64,000 nt of DNA from Desulfurococcales archaeon (GTDB lineage Archaea > Thermoproteota > Thermoprotei_A > Sulfolobales > Desulfurococcaceae), in NCBI GenBank assembly GCA_027022365.1, contig JALVYU010000031.1, forward strand, positions 62,001 to 126,000. Reading direction: 5' to 3'. Below the pieces are notes generated by a model. It had not been told where the DNA came from and made no database searches. It saw only the letters and a program-made list of their open reading frames with translations. Made by a program: the position numbers and the translations under genes. Of the stretch, positions 53,650 to 61,960 are shown piece after piece (position 1 is the stretch's first letter; each line of letters begins with the position of its first letter).

Positions 53650-54651
53650 TTAGGCGTAGAGGTAGATCATGGCCAGTATTAGCGCCACTATTGCAGGTAT
53701 TAGCGCGTACTTGAATATAGTATTGAGTGCCTGCTCTATCCTATACCTACCGAAAGCGTTCTTGATAATGGTAGCCACAGTTACTACCGCCATATATTTT
53801 ATGATCAGCAGTACTATGCCTGGAACGCTTAGGTGAGGGAATGGATAGGGGCCTCCAAGGATCAAGTACGTTATAGCTATCGCTGTTACCGCGATGTCCA
53901 TGTCGTGCATGAGGCTTGCGAGTCCTAGTAGGGGGCCGGAGAACTCGGTCTCATAACCAGCAATTATCTCCTGCTCGGCCTCCGGGATGTTGAATGGCTG
54001 GAACATCGCCTTGGCCTGTAGCACGACTATTGCTGCTACTAGGCTCAGAACCATAACCGGTAATAACACTGGGTTGGCCCAGCAGTATATTACGTTCTTG
54101 CTCGCTTCAAGCACACTGTAGGGGATCCCCGTCCTAGCGGAGGCGAGTGCTACAGGGGCTAAGAGGGCTGCGAAGAAGCTAGGCTCTATCAACGTTATAA
54201 ATGTTAACAGCCTCGACACACCAGTGCTCGTGTATGGGCCTGGCATTGACAGGCTCATTATGAGCATACTCAGCGGGACCCAGAGGCTCACAAGATATAT
54301 GAATACCAGGAAGTCATAGGGGCCGGTCACATGGTACGGGCTCAGCGGAAACAATAGTAGACTGACGACTAGAGCGGATATTCCCAGCAATCCGAAGAAC
54401 TGCGCGAGGCTCGGCAAGCTATACTTGTTCACAGCCATCTCCTTAACATGTATTAGCTTCCATAGATCCATGAGGGGCTGCAGCAAGCCCGCCGGCCCAA
54501 CATAAGTCGGGCCCATACGGTTCTGTAGCCTCCCACTGAGCTTACGGTAATACCACTGGGTGAACAGCGATAGGCTTATCAAGAACAATATGCCCGGGAA
54601 TACGAGTATGCTTACTGCGAGCATTATCCATTCGATCATGGCTATCACCAT
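53650..54651 (-). CDS. mbhM: Membrane-bound hydrogenase subunit MbhM (NuoH-like)
   Basis: A 333-residue membrane protein linking the hydrogenase arm to the ion pump, homologous to NuoH/ND1 of complex I. About eight helices are present, with the family segments RLQNRMGPTYVGPAGLLQPL and FQPFNIPEAEQEIIAGYETE (acidic residues lining the junction channel). It is the last gene of the cluster, overlapping mbhI by 7 bases. Confidence 0.9.
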   Translation of the reverse strand: MVIAMIEWIMLAVSILVFPGILFLISLSLFTQWYYRKLSGRLQNRMGPTYVGPAGLLQPLMDLWKLIHVKEMAVNKYSLPSLAQFFGLLGISALVVSLLLFPLSPYHVTGPYDFLVFIYLVSLWVPLSMLIMSLSMPGPYTSTGVSRLLTFITLIEPSFFAALLAPVALASARTGIPYSVLEASKNVIYCWANPVLLPVMVLSLVAAIVVLQAKAMFQPFNIPEAEQEIIAGYETEFSGPLLGLASLMHDMDIAVTAIAITYLILGGPYPFPHLSVPGIVLLIIKYMAVVTVATIIKNAFGRYRIEQALNTIFKYALIPAIVALILAMIYLYA

Positions 54652-55001
54652 TTCAACAAGTATATTATCCCGACTATGATCGCTATAATGAGGAGCAAGC
54701 CATACCAGCCCGCCATGAAGTTAACCCAGTCCTGTAGATTACCGGTGTGGACCTTGTCTCTCAACTGCTTGTATAATCCGTAGGCAAACTTCTTCAGGAA
54801 CCCCCAATAGAGATTGGCGGGGCTCGGGCTTGGCTTGTTGACAATACTCTCCGGCTCACCGGACAGGTAGACATCCGTCCTTCTGACACGATTGTTTCTA
54901 ACGGCAAGATATATGAGTGCAAGCACTCCGAAGACAACCCACATGAGCAGGCTCAGGACCAGGGCAACTGTACCGGGATCACCCGCCATTAGCCCATACA
55001 C
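54645..55001 (-). CDS. mbhI: Mbh small membrane subunit MbhI
   Basis: A 118-residue protein with an N-terminal membrane helix (residues 10-35), a cytoplasmic or lateral amphipathic middle (TDVYLSGEPESIV...WGFLKKFAYGLYKQLRDK) and a C-terminal helix (about 92-115). This matches the layout of MbhI, which braces the antiporter and hydrogenase modules. It lies between the MrpD-like and NuoH-like genes, as expected. Confidence 0.8.
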   Translation of the reverse strand: MYGLMAGDPGTVALVLSLLMWVVFGVLALIYLAVRNNRVRRTDVYLSGEPESIVNKPSPSPANLYWGFLKKFAYGLYKQLRDKVHTGNLQDWVNFMAGWYGLLLIIAIIVGIIYLLKW

Positions 55002-55007
55002 GGATTA

Positions 55008-56615
55008 TCACCTCCCAAGCAATGCATGGAAAGCCCTTACGAAGGCCTCCTGGTACTCCCTCACACCAGGGCCTATGAGAGAGGAGTTAGCCACATGTAT
55101 AAGGCCCTGGCTGATCCACGGGTAGAGGACTCCGAGTAGTATTAGGCCGACAGCCATTAGGGCTAGCATGTAGTGGATGCCGTGGAGCTTTATCTCACGA
55201 TGCTCCCTTGTTGGTGTAGCGAATACCACACTGTACATCGCCTTAGCGTATCCCAGGACACTAATGGCGGATACAACGATCACCGCTAGGGCTGGAACTA
55301 GCATGCCAGCATCCATGAAGGCCTGGTAAAGCATAAGCTTGCTGAAGAACCCTCCAAGAGGCAGAAGACCCATCAGGCTCAGGAAGCCGATTATGAAGGA
55401 GGCACTGACCAACGGGTACTTCCTGCCAACACCGGCTAGTCCATCGAGATCCCTCGTCCCCGCACTATCGATAAATACCCCGCTCGACATGAAGAGCAAC
55501 GCTTTGCCCAGCCCATGGGTAAGCACATGATACGTCATCGCGGCAAGACCCAGAGCCACGGCCGCCTGTGGCACACCGCTCATACCTATGGCTAGAGCCA
55601 TGTACAAGAGCCCGGTATGGCTTACAGTGCTGTATGCAAGCAGTCTCTTCAAGTCTTTCTGCGCCATCATCATTATAGCTCCTATGAAGGCGCCCGCAAA
55701 CCCCATAATGAATAATGCTGTAAGCACTGCGTCGCGATAATATGGTGCAATCATGCTGGCCGGCCCGAATATCGTGTACATGAACCTGGCAACAGCATAA
55801 ACACCGATATTAACAACAAGACCTGAAAGAGCTGCAGAGACAGGTGTCGGGGCCTCCGGGTGTGCGTCGGGGAGCCAGAAGTGATTGGGGAACAACGCCG
55901 ACTTATATGTAAACACCCATAAGGCGAGGCTAACGGCTAGGAGGGTTGCAACCCCTATGCTGGCAATGAGGTCTGGTCTGCGATAATATATTTCGGCATT
56001 CAGTAGTGATAGCTGGCCCATGTTCAGTGTGCCGTATACACCGTAGATGATAACTAGGCCGATGAAGTATAGTGTGGTAGCAGTTGCTCCGATGATACCA
56101 TATTTTATCGCTGCCTCTATCGCTTCTCCCCTGTTCTTATGGTACGCTACCAGCGCGTAGGCAGATATGCCTAGAACCTCTATCATTACGAACAAGTTGA
56201 AGGCATCACCAGTGTATAGGCATCCCAGCATTCCTGCTTCTAGGCCTATTAATAGTATGTAGTACCATTCTGGCTCGTCGAAGTGCCTATTATACCATAG
56301 GCTATAGATTGTTATCAGGACCATTATCCATGCAGTGAACACGGCTATTACAGCATTGAACGGGTCAACTTCATAGCTTATACCTATTGGGGGCGGCCAG
56401 CCGCCGAAACCGTAGACTATATCCTTACCTGTGCTCCATACCACCGTGAAAATATAGGTAGACATGACCGCAGCGACAACGCTTGCTATGAGCGCCCATA
56501 TACCTGGGAACTTCTTCTCGCCGAAAACCTTTGCTAGCAATGGAAGCGTGAAAGCGAATACTGCCAGTAGAGGTACGACCGCGCCCGTTATGAGCTCAGG
56601 GATATTCCACGCCAT
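55008..56615 (-). CDS. mbhH: Mbh antiporter subunit MbhH (MrpD/NuoN-like)
   Basis: The ion-translocating antiporter subunit, 535 residues, about 14 membrane helices. Conserved features of the Nuo L/M/N family are seen: the helix with WYYILLIGLEAGMLGCLYTG (Glu), SALFPNHFWLPDAHPEAPTP and the Lys-bearing KDLKRLLAYSTVSHTGLLYM. Only one such subunit is encoded, as in Mbh rather than the two-subunit Mbs/Mbx systems. It is separated by 20 bases from the mbhA gene and 6 bases from mbhI. Confidence 0.9.
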   Translation of the reverse strand: MAWNIPELITGAVVPLLAVFAFTLPLLAKVFGEKKFPGIWALIASVVAAVMSTYIFTVVWSTGKDIVYGFGGWPPPIGISYEVDPFNAVIAVFTAWIMVLITIYSLWYNRHFDEPEWYYILLIGLEAGMLGCLYTGDAFNLFVMIEVLGISAYALVAYHKNRGEAIEAAIKYGIIGATATTLYFIGLVIIYGVYGTLNMGQLSLLNAEIYYRRPDLIASIGVATLLAVSLALWVFTYKSALFPNHFWLPDAHPEAPTPVSAALSGLVVNIGVYAVARFMYTIFGPASMIAPYYRDAVLTALFIMGFAGAFIGAIMMMAQKDLKRLLAYSTVSHTGLLYMALAIGMSGVPQAAVALGLAAMTYHVLTHGLGKALLFMSSGVFIDSAGTRDLDGLAGVGRKYPLVSASFIIGFLSLMGLLPLGGFFSKLMLYQAFMDAGMLVPALAVIVVSAISVLGYAKAMYSVVFATPTREHREIKLHGIHYMLALMAVGLILLGVLYPWISQGLIHVANSSLIGPGVREYQEAFVRAFHALLGR

Positions 56616-56635
56616 AAATACTCACCCCGTCATGT

Positions 56636-57142
56636 TTAATCGAATACTTTCTTCGCGTATTCCTCGAAGGCGAGAGAGATCTTCTTTCTAGCTTCATACG
56701 GATCGGTTGTCTCAACATCGATCCAGTGAACGTAAAACATTTTCTTCTCAGGCTTAATGTCTACGACCACTGTTCCAGGAGTATTGGTTATTGAGTTGGC
56801 CACGGCGGTGACCGCATAATCGGTCTCGACATGGTACGGCACCCTAACTATTCCGGGCCTCACCGGCATTTTGGGATGCAGTATTCTATACATGACGTCC
56901 AAGTGGCTCTTGACTTCTGCTACGAAGAAATAGTATAACGCATATGCGATCAGATAAGCCCATCGAGCAGGGTTAAACACCTTGGATGGATTCTCAACAG
57001 TTACTGTAGCGAATAATCCTCCTACAACAAGGCTTACGGCTAGCCCTGTCACTATGTCATATGGTGTTACACTACCTGTGAAAACTATATACGCTATGAA
57101 CGCAAGCACTGTTACGACAAACCAGCTCAGCGGCTTGTTCAT
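56636..57142 (-). CDS. mbhA: Mbh antiporter subunit MbhA (MrpE-like)
   Basis: A 168-residue subunit with two to three N-terminal membrane helices and the cytoplasmic MrpE domain (AEVKSHLDVMYRILHPKMPV, then NSITNTPGTVVVDI). In Pyrococcus mbhA is the first gene; here it sits in the middle, between the MrpC-like and MrpD-like genes. Confidence 0.85.
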   Translation of the reverse strand: MNKPLSWFVVTVLAFIAYIVFTGSVTPYDIVTGLAVSLVVGGLFATVTVENPSKVFNPARWAYLIAYALYYFFVAEVKSHLDVMYRILHPKMPVRPGIVRVPYHVETDYAVTAVANSITNTPGTVVVDIKPEKKMFYVHWIDVETTDPYEARKKISLAFEEYAKKVFD

Positions 57143-57149
57143 ACTATGA

Positions 57150-57557
57150 TCACCCCTTCAATTTCCTAATATCCCTCATATCGACGGACCTGTAGATCTT
57201 CCAAGCCTGTAGTGTCAGGAAAACAAGGAAAAGAGTGACAGCTAATCCTATAACGATAGCTGTGAGCACTAGCGCCTGTGGTAGGGGGTCGACAGCAGTC
57301 TTAGTAAATACAAGCAATAGTAATGGATTGTTGCTTCTCCACTCGGTGAAGACCGGCGGCCTCGACGGTACTCCCGCCACCCACATCCTATATCCTATGA
57401 TTAATGCGAATGTATTCGCAGTATCTCCCAGTATCGTCAACGCTATTATCTTCTTTATTAGATTCGGCTTGAAAAACACGCCATAGAGTGCGAGGCCTAG
57501 GTTTACTATCATACATGTTATTAGTATTGTCATGAAGTATTCGGACAACGTGATCAT
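57150..57557 (-). CDS. mbhG: Mbh antiporter subunit MbhG (MrpC/NuoK-like)
   Basis: A 135-residue, three-helix subunit homologous to MrpC/NuoK. The third helix contains DPLPQALVLTAIVIGLAVT, the family signature. The ATG overlaps the upstream mbhEF stop (ATGA). Confidence 0.88.
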   Translation of the reverse strand: MITLSEYFMTILITCMIVNLGLALYGVFFKPNLIKKIIALTILGDTANTFALIIGYRMWVAGVPSRPPVFTEWRSNNPLLLLVFTKTAVDPLPQALVLTAIVIGLAVTLFLVFLTLQAWKIYRSVDMRDIRKLKG

Positions 57558-58381
57558 TTTTCTCCACCCTCCGCTGCGCGTTTTTCTTCCTTAGTCTCCG
57601 CCAGTTTCTCAGGAAGCGTTATCAGGAGGAAAACTATTGTGAAGCCAGCCGCTACAGCTAGGAACTCGAAGAAGTTGAAGAACCAGAGGCTGCCACTGAT
57701 GAGTTGGCCTCCCACGAATGCTGGCAAGGAAATGTTTGGGGCTAAGGGTTTTGGCTGGTTTTGTAGCACGAATGCATAGTGTCCTGTCGCCAATCCTATT
57801 AGTACCGCGGCGAAAGCTGTTATGCCTATACCTGTTAAGCCTATGCTTCTCAGAAGTAGCATCGAGTTCTTGTTGACGCCTCTCTTGAGGAGGTAGAACT
57901 GGCTGAAAACAACGAGTATGAGGACTGGTGCAACAGCTGCTGTTGCGCCTCCCTGGAATCCTCCACCAGGCGTTAGGTGTCCGTGGAGCGCTATGCTCCC
58001 GGCAACGGCTATGATTAGAACGGGCGCTATCTTCGTCACTGTTTTGACGATGAGACTAAGACCCGGTTCTCCCTTTATCTCCTTAGGTGGTTTTAACGGG
58101 ACTCCCCTGGCTAGGGCTATCGCCCCGATGATGGCTAGGTAGAACACCATTGTCTCGAACACTGTGTCGAGGCCACGGAAATCCCATACTATACTGGTAC
58201 ATGCCTCGGGAGACATTGCCGTGAAGTACTTATCCCACGGATAGTAGGTGTACTTCAAATATATCTCGGCTAGAGTCCTAACATTAGTTGATGGTAAAAG
58301 TACGTTGATATTAGCAGCTACCACGAATGATATGGCCAGTATTGTTAGTATGAGTACGCATATGCCTATCCAGTGCTTCAT
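57554..58381 (-). CDS. mbhEF: Fused Mbh subunit MbhE-MbhF (MrpB-like)
   Basis: A 275-residue protein combining two subunits that are separate in Pyrococcus Mbh. Residues 1-95 correspond to MbhE (signal-like helix, TVRTLAE-type loop, then GLDTVFETMVFYLAIIGAIA). Residues of about 100-260 correspond to MbhF/MrpB, including GHLTPGGGFQGGATAAVAPV. About six membrane helices are present. It overlaps the genes on both sides by 4 bases. Confidence 0.82.
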   Translation of the reverse strand: MKHWIGICVLILTILAISFVVAANINVLLPSTNVRTLAEIYLKYTYYPWDKYFTAMSPEACTSIVWDFRGLDTVFETMVFYLAIIGAIALARGVPLKPPKEIKGEPGLSLIVKTVTKIAPVLIIAVAGSIALHGHLTPGGGFQGGATAAVAPVLILVVFSQFYLLKRGVNKNSMLLLRSIGLTGIGITAFAAVLIGLATGHYAFVLQNQPKPLAPNISLPAFVGGQLISGSLWFFNFFEFLAVAAGFTIVFLLITLPEKLAETKEEKRAAEGGEK

Positions 58382-58641
58382 GGTTTCTCCTCCCTCGTGG
58401 TCTTCTTGATCAAAGCAATAATTACGGCAGGGTATAGGCCGACGGCCACAGGTATATAGACAAGATCTATGTCTGGGGCCATGAGCATGTAGTAGATGAA
58501 AGCATAGATTGTGCTCTGAATAGCGCTGAAGATCACTGCTTTGAGCAGGTCTCTCTCCATTATAGCCATGTAAGTCGCTATAGTGGAGAATATAGCCGCC
58601 AACGCCGTTATTCCTAGGAGGAATGCTTCACCATAGCTCAT
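58378..58641 (-). CDS. mbhD: Mbh small subunit MbhD (DUF4040)
   Basis: An 87-residue, three-helix membrane protein with the DUF4040 pattern (AIMERDLLKAVIFSAIQSTI; YMLMAPDIDLVYIPVAVG), equivalent to part of MrpA. It overlaps both neighbours by 4 bases. Confidence 0.85.
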   Translation of the reverse strand: MSYGEAFLLGITALAAIFSTIATYMAIMERDLLKAVIFSAIQSTIYAFIYYMLMAPDIDLVYIPVAVGLYPAVIIALIKKTTREEKP

Positions 58642-59060
58642 TGGCTCTCACCCCCTTCTTCTCCTATTTCTTGTTTCTCTTGAGAAGTGGGCATGGATTC
58701 GTCTTCTTCAAGATGATCAACGACTTTAGGTTCCACCGGAACTATTCCTGAACGATGGGTTCCCCTTGCAAGAGCATGTGATCCGGCCGGGCCGAGTATA
58801 AGTATTATGAATGCTGTGATCAGAGCGCCGCCAGCCATGAACCATCTATATTCTCCTAAACACTCGCATCCAGCTGCGACGAAAGCTGCTCCTATTAACG
58901 GGAGGAAGGCCCCCCATATAGTGCCTATGGTAGCAGCATGTAATCTGAGGTAGAAGTTGGGGAACCTATTAATTCCTATGGCTGCTATCAAGTCTGCTAG
59001 TGCACCTATGCCTATCATGATCTCCCCGATAACGATAAGCACGATATCGAGTAGAGTCAT
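58638..59060 (-). CDS. mbhC: Mbh antiporter subunit MbhC (MrpG-like)
   Basis: A 140-residue MrpG-type subunit with three helices and the segment IGINRFPNFYLRLHAATIGT typical of MnhG. The C terminus is extended by an acidic tail of about 35 residues (EEDESMPTSQEKQEIGEEGG) not usual in the family. It overlaps mbhD by 4 bases. Confidence 0.87.
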   Translation of the reverse strand: MTLLDIVLIVIGEIMIGIGALADLIAAIGINRFPNFYLRLHAATIGTIWGAFLPLIGAAFVAAGCECLGEYRWFMAGGALITAFIILILGPAGSHALARGTHRSGIVPVEPKVVDHLEEDESMPTSQEKQEIGEEGGESQ

Positions 59061-59062
59061 GG

Positions 59063-59347
59063 CTACTCACCCAGCTCTTTTCCTTCGAGATACTTGGAAA
59101 CATATATGTCTAGGCTATAGATCCAGAGGGCGAGCGCTATCGCCACGGGTATAAGTATGGGTTGTTTGAAGTAAATGGCCAGGATGACAAGGAAAGCCGC
59201 AAGGTCATAGCTCATAGCGTCTATGGCTAGAACCATGTCGCTAATGCTTGGGCCGCGGAGAGCTCTGAGGGTGTACAGTACGAATGCTACTACGTAGATA
59301 GGCAGTATTGCGAGAATGAACATCTGTATCTCGGTCATCCCCGTCAC
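59063..59347 (-). CDS. mbhB: Mbh antiporter subunit MbhB (MrpF-like)
   Basis: A 94-residue, three-helix MrpF homologue with the segment RALRGPSISDMVLAIDAMSY. The start is GTG 59347, placed by GAGGGGTGAGG at the end of the preceding mbhN gene. MrpF and MrpG are adjacent, as in all Mrp operons. Confidence 0.87.
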   Translation of the reverse strand: MTGMTEIQMFILAILPIYVVAFVLYTLRALRGPSISDMVLAIDAMSYDLAAFLVILAIYFKQPILIPVAIALALWIYSLDIYVSKYLEGKELGE

Positions 59348-59356
59348 TGGGACGCC

Positions 59357-59758
59357 TCACCCCTCGGCTTTCTTCTTGAGCGTGGATAAGCTGAGCTCCT
59401 CACTGGTTATGTGCTGAGTATCCGCCAGCTCAAAATAGTTCGTGGTTGTGAAAGCACGTACGGGGCAGACGGTCACGCACCTATAGCAGTACACGCACTT
59501 CATATAGTCAATGACAGGGAAGAGGCGCCTAGCATTTTTCTTCGGAACCTCGTACTCGCCCGGTATTTTCTTCATAGCTATTGCGTCGGCCGGGCACTCG
59601 ATCCTACAGAGGCCGCAGCCGATGCATTTCTGTAAGTCACTGTATTGGCGGCCGCGGAAATCAGGCTCTACCCAGGGCTTCTCCCGGGGATACTGTATAG
59701 TGGCTGGCTTACTGATCAGGTTTCTCAATATCAGAGAGAGTATCTTGGATTTACCCAT
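59357..59758 (-). CDS. mbhN: Mbh ferredoxin-type subunit MbhN (two 4Fe-4S)
   Basis: A 133-residue electron-transfer subunit of the NuoI type. Two cluster motifs are complete: CIGCGLCRIECPADAIA (about residues 43-59) and CVYCYRCVTVCPVRAF (about 88-103). It accepts electrons from ferredoxin and passes them to MbhJ. It starts 28 bases inside the end of mbhL with a G-rich ribosome binding site. Confidence 0.92.
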   Translation of the reverse strand: MGKSKILSLILRNLISKPATIQYPREKPWVEPDFRGRQYSDLQKCIGCGLCRIECPADAIAMKKIPGEYEVPKKNARRLFPVIDYMKCVYCYRCVTVCPVRAFTTTNYFELADTQHITSEELSLSTLKKKAEG

Positions 59759-60951
59759 TTCTTGCCCCCTCCCGCGAGTTCTTTCATGGGGACTTTTCTA
59801 CGTTCCCCGGTCCTGAGATCAATTATGGTTAGTCTTTCCATACAGGATATGCATGGATCCCAGCTGGTCAGGATCACTGGAAGGTCTGCTATGCTGTACC
59901 CGATATAGAATTTCGCGGTATTCAATATGTTGTGGACGCTCGGAGTCCTTATCTTGACGCGGTAGGGCATAGGCTTGCCGTCGCTCATGACATAGTATAT
60001 GAGCTCGCCTCGTGGAGCCTCAACACGGGTATACGCTTCGCCCGGCGGGAATCTCCTGGGGAGCCTCCTCTCATCGGGGACGGCTTTCCCGTCTTGCGGC
60101 AGGTGGTCGAGAACATATTTTATTATCTTAGCGCTCTCAAGGGCCTCGTCCCAACGCACCATCATCCTAGCCCATGCATCGCACTCGTTCCTCACAATCA
60201 CATTGAATGGTATTTCGCCGTAAGCATCATACTTATCGCTCGCCCTAGCGTCTATTTTTACCCCGCTCGCCCTCGCTACTGGCCCTAATAGTCCGTATAA
60301 TGTCGCCTCACTAGGCTTTACAACACCTACATCCACGAGTCGTTTGAGAATCGTTTCGTCCTCCATGAATAGCTTCTTGTAGTACTTGATCCTAGGTATG
60401 ACGCGGTCTATGAGTTTTCTAAGCTTGTCTATTTTATCGGAGCTGAGATCACGTCTTACACCACCAAATATCATGTAGTCGGCTGAGACCCTGTTCCCCG
60501 TGACTATCTCCTTGGACTTCATGATGTATTCTCTATCACGCATAATGTTCATGAACAAGCTATCAAATCCTATTATCTCGGCCATCACGGCATTGATAAG
60601 CATGTGGCTATGCATACGTTCCAGCTCCATGGCGAGAACTCTGAGGTACTTCGCCCGAGGACTGGGCTCGATGCCGAGTATCTGTTCTACAGCCCTTACA
60701 AAGCAGTTGGCGTGGACACCATTACAGATACCACAGACCCTGCTCACGATGAATATGTCTCGATAAAAGCTGTTCTTCTCAGCCAGCTTCTCGATACCTC
60801 TATGATTATAGCCGGTATGCACCTCGACCTTGACGACCTCTTCGCCATCAGCATACGCCTTGAGTAGGATCGGCTCATGGAGGGCTGGATGCTGCGGACC
60901 TACAGGTATTTCGAGAGCATATGGGACCTCTATCACCTTATCGATCGCCAC
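59731..60951 (-). CDS. mbhL: Mbh [NiFe] hydrogenase large subunit MbhL
   Basis: Catalytic subunit reducing protons to H2. Both nickel-binding pairs are intact: RVCGICNGVH (Cys 73 and 76 counted from GTG 60951) and SWDPCISCMER (Cys 367 and 370), so this is a true hydrogenase rather than a sulfane reductase-like homologue. A 33-residue tail follows the DPCxxCxxR motif; whether it is cleaved on maturation is not evident, and no protease gene is nearby. ATG 60969 is an in-frame alternative start overlapping mbhK; GTG 60951 has GGGTG at better spacing. HypF is encoded at the head of the region. Confidence 0.92.
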   Translation of the reverse strand: MAIDKVIEVPYALEIPVGPQHPALHEPILLKAYADGEEVVKVEVHTGYNHRGIEKLAEKNSFYRDIFIVSRVCGICNGVHANCFVRAVEQILGIEPSPRAKYLRVLAMELERMHSHMLINAVMAEIIGFDSLFMNIMRDREYIMKSKEIVTGNRVSADYMIFGGVRRDLSSDKIDKLRKLIDRVIPRIKYYKKLFMEDETILKRLVDVGVVKPSEATLYGLLGPVARASGVKIDARASDKYDAYGEIPFNVIVRNECDAWARMMVRWDEALESAKIIKYVLDHLPQDGKAVPDERRLPRRFPPGEAYTRVEAPRGELIYYVMSDGKPMPYRVKIRTPSVHNILNTAKFYIGYSIADLPVILTSWDPCISCMERLTIIDLRTGERRKVPMKELAGGGKKWVNPRYSL

Positions 60952-60955
60952 GGCT

Positions 60956-61405
60956 CTACACCCTTGCATCCTTCCTCAATGGATAGATGCCTTTCTCCAC
61001 TAGTTCCTCCGGGACGAAGAACGGCCTACGCAGCGCTGGGTTGCCTTTGAAAACAACGCCTAACAGGTCATGTATTTCGCACTCCGGTGCCAGGGCCGCA
61101 GGGATAAGGTCCAGAATACTATTTATCTCTGGGTTGTCCCTGTCAACATATGTTCTCAACACAATAGTCGTTTCTTCAGGCAACACCACGACATAATAAT
61201 CTAGCCTTATCTTCTTGTCTTTCAGAATGTCTGTACCAACAATTGTTGCTAGATAGAATCCTTTCTCTCCAAGACGCTCGAGTAATTGTTTAAAGATCTC
61301 TCTAATTCTTTCATGGCTGAACTCGTATAATTCTCTATTAGGCTTAATGGTTCCCACTTCTTTTAGCAATCCTTCTTTAACCAGTTCATTTATTTCTTCG
61401 ATCAA
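60956..61405 (-). CDS. mbhK: Mbh subunit MbhK (NuoC-like)
   Basis: A 149-residue peripheral subunit homologous to NuoC/30-kDa of complex I. The signature is LAPECEIHDLLGVVFKGNPA then LRRPFFVPEE. An N-terminal extension of about 30 charged residues precedes the domain. It supports the large subunit at the membrane arm. The gene order J-K-L is as in other Mbh clusters. Confidence 0.9.
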   Translation of the reverse strand: MIEEINELVKEGLLKEVGTIKPNRELYEFSHERIREIFKQLLERLGEKGFYLATIVGTDILKDKKIRLDYYVVVLPEETTIVLRTYVDRDNPEINSILDLIPAALAPECEIHDLLGVVFKGNPALRRPFFVPEELVEKGIYPLRKDARV

Positions 61406-61425
61406 GAAAGCACACCTCCAGCAGA

Positions 61426-61866
61426 TTATGATTGTTCCAGTTTTTTCAGAAGCTTAGCTATACCATCGATAATTGCCTCAGGCCTTGGCGGACACCCAGG
61501 AATATACATGTCTACGGGAACGACCTTGTCAGCACCCGCGTAAACGCTATAGCTCTTGGCGAAAACTCCTCCAGTACAGGCACAAGTGCCAACGGCAATG
61601 ACGAATTTCGGGCCAGGCATTTGCTCGTATAGTCTCTTCAATCTTTCCCCGGCCTTCTTCGTCACAGCACCTGTTACTAGAAGTATGTCTCCATGTCTTA
61701 TGCTGGGGGCCAGCTTTATCCCAAATCGCTCTACGTCGTAAAACGGGGTTAAAGCGGCTAAAACCTCTATGTCACAGCCATTACATGCACCAGTATTAAA
61801 ATGGACGAGCCACGGGGTATACCTTATTATCTTGGCTTTCCCGTCGCTCTTATTTTCTTTTTCCAT
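61426..61866 (-). CDS. mbhJ: Mbh hydrogenase small subunit MbhJ (NuoB-like)
   Basis: A 146-residue small subunit carrying the proximal 4Fe-4S cluster. Cluster ligands are Cys28 and Cys31 (GACNGCDIE), Cys95 or 97 (VGTCACTGG) and Cys125 (PGCPPRPE), the NuoB pattern. It hands electrons to the NiFe site of MbhL. It is the first gene of the 13-gene mbh cluster, with its own promoter 36-46 bases upstream, 94 bases after HypF. Confidence 0.92.
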   Translation of the reverse strand: MEKENKSDGKAKIIRYTPWLVHFNTGACNGCDIEVLAALTPFYDVERFGIKLAPSIRHGDILLVTGAVTKKAGERLKRLYEQMPGPKFVIAVGTCACTGGVFAKSYSVYAGADKVVPVDMYIPGCPPRPEAIIDGIAKLLKKLEQS

Positions 61867-61875
61867 GAAAATCTT

Positions 61876-61912
61876 CCCCGGTTAAGGCTTATTCCTTCAA
61901 TGAATATAAAAT
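61876..61912 (-). promoter_or_regulatory. Promoter of the mbh cluster
   Basis: On the minus strand ATTTTATATT (61903-61912) is a good TATA box, predicting a transcript start near 61881. CCGGGGAAG supplies a ribosome binding site before ATG 61866. The repeat TTGTTATAAAAGCTT / TTGTAAAAGCTT lies just upstream at about 61947-61981, across the HypF stop codon. Confidence 0.5.
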
Positions 61913-61960
61913 CATAATGTTAGGACAGCCTAATAGGAACGATATTTTGTTATAAAAGCT

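Noticed and set aside
53650-61866. Assignment of the cluster as Mbs/Mbx (sulfane reductase) or Na+/H+ Mrp antiporter
   Set aside because: Both nickel-binding CxxC pairs of the large subunit are intact, only one MrpD-like subunit is present, and HypF is adjacent, all favouring Mbh hydrogenase.
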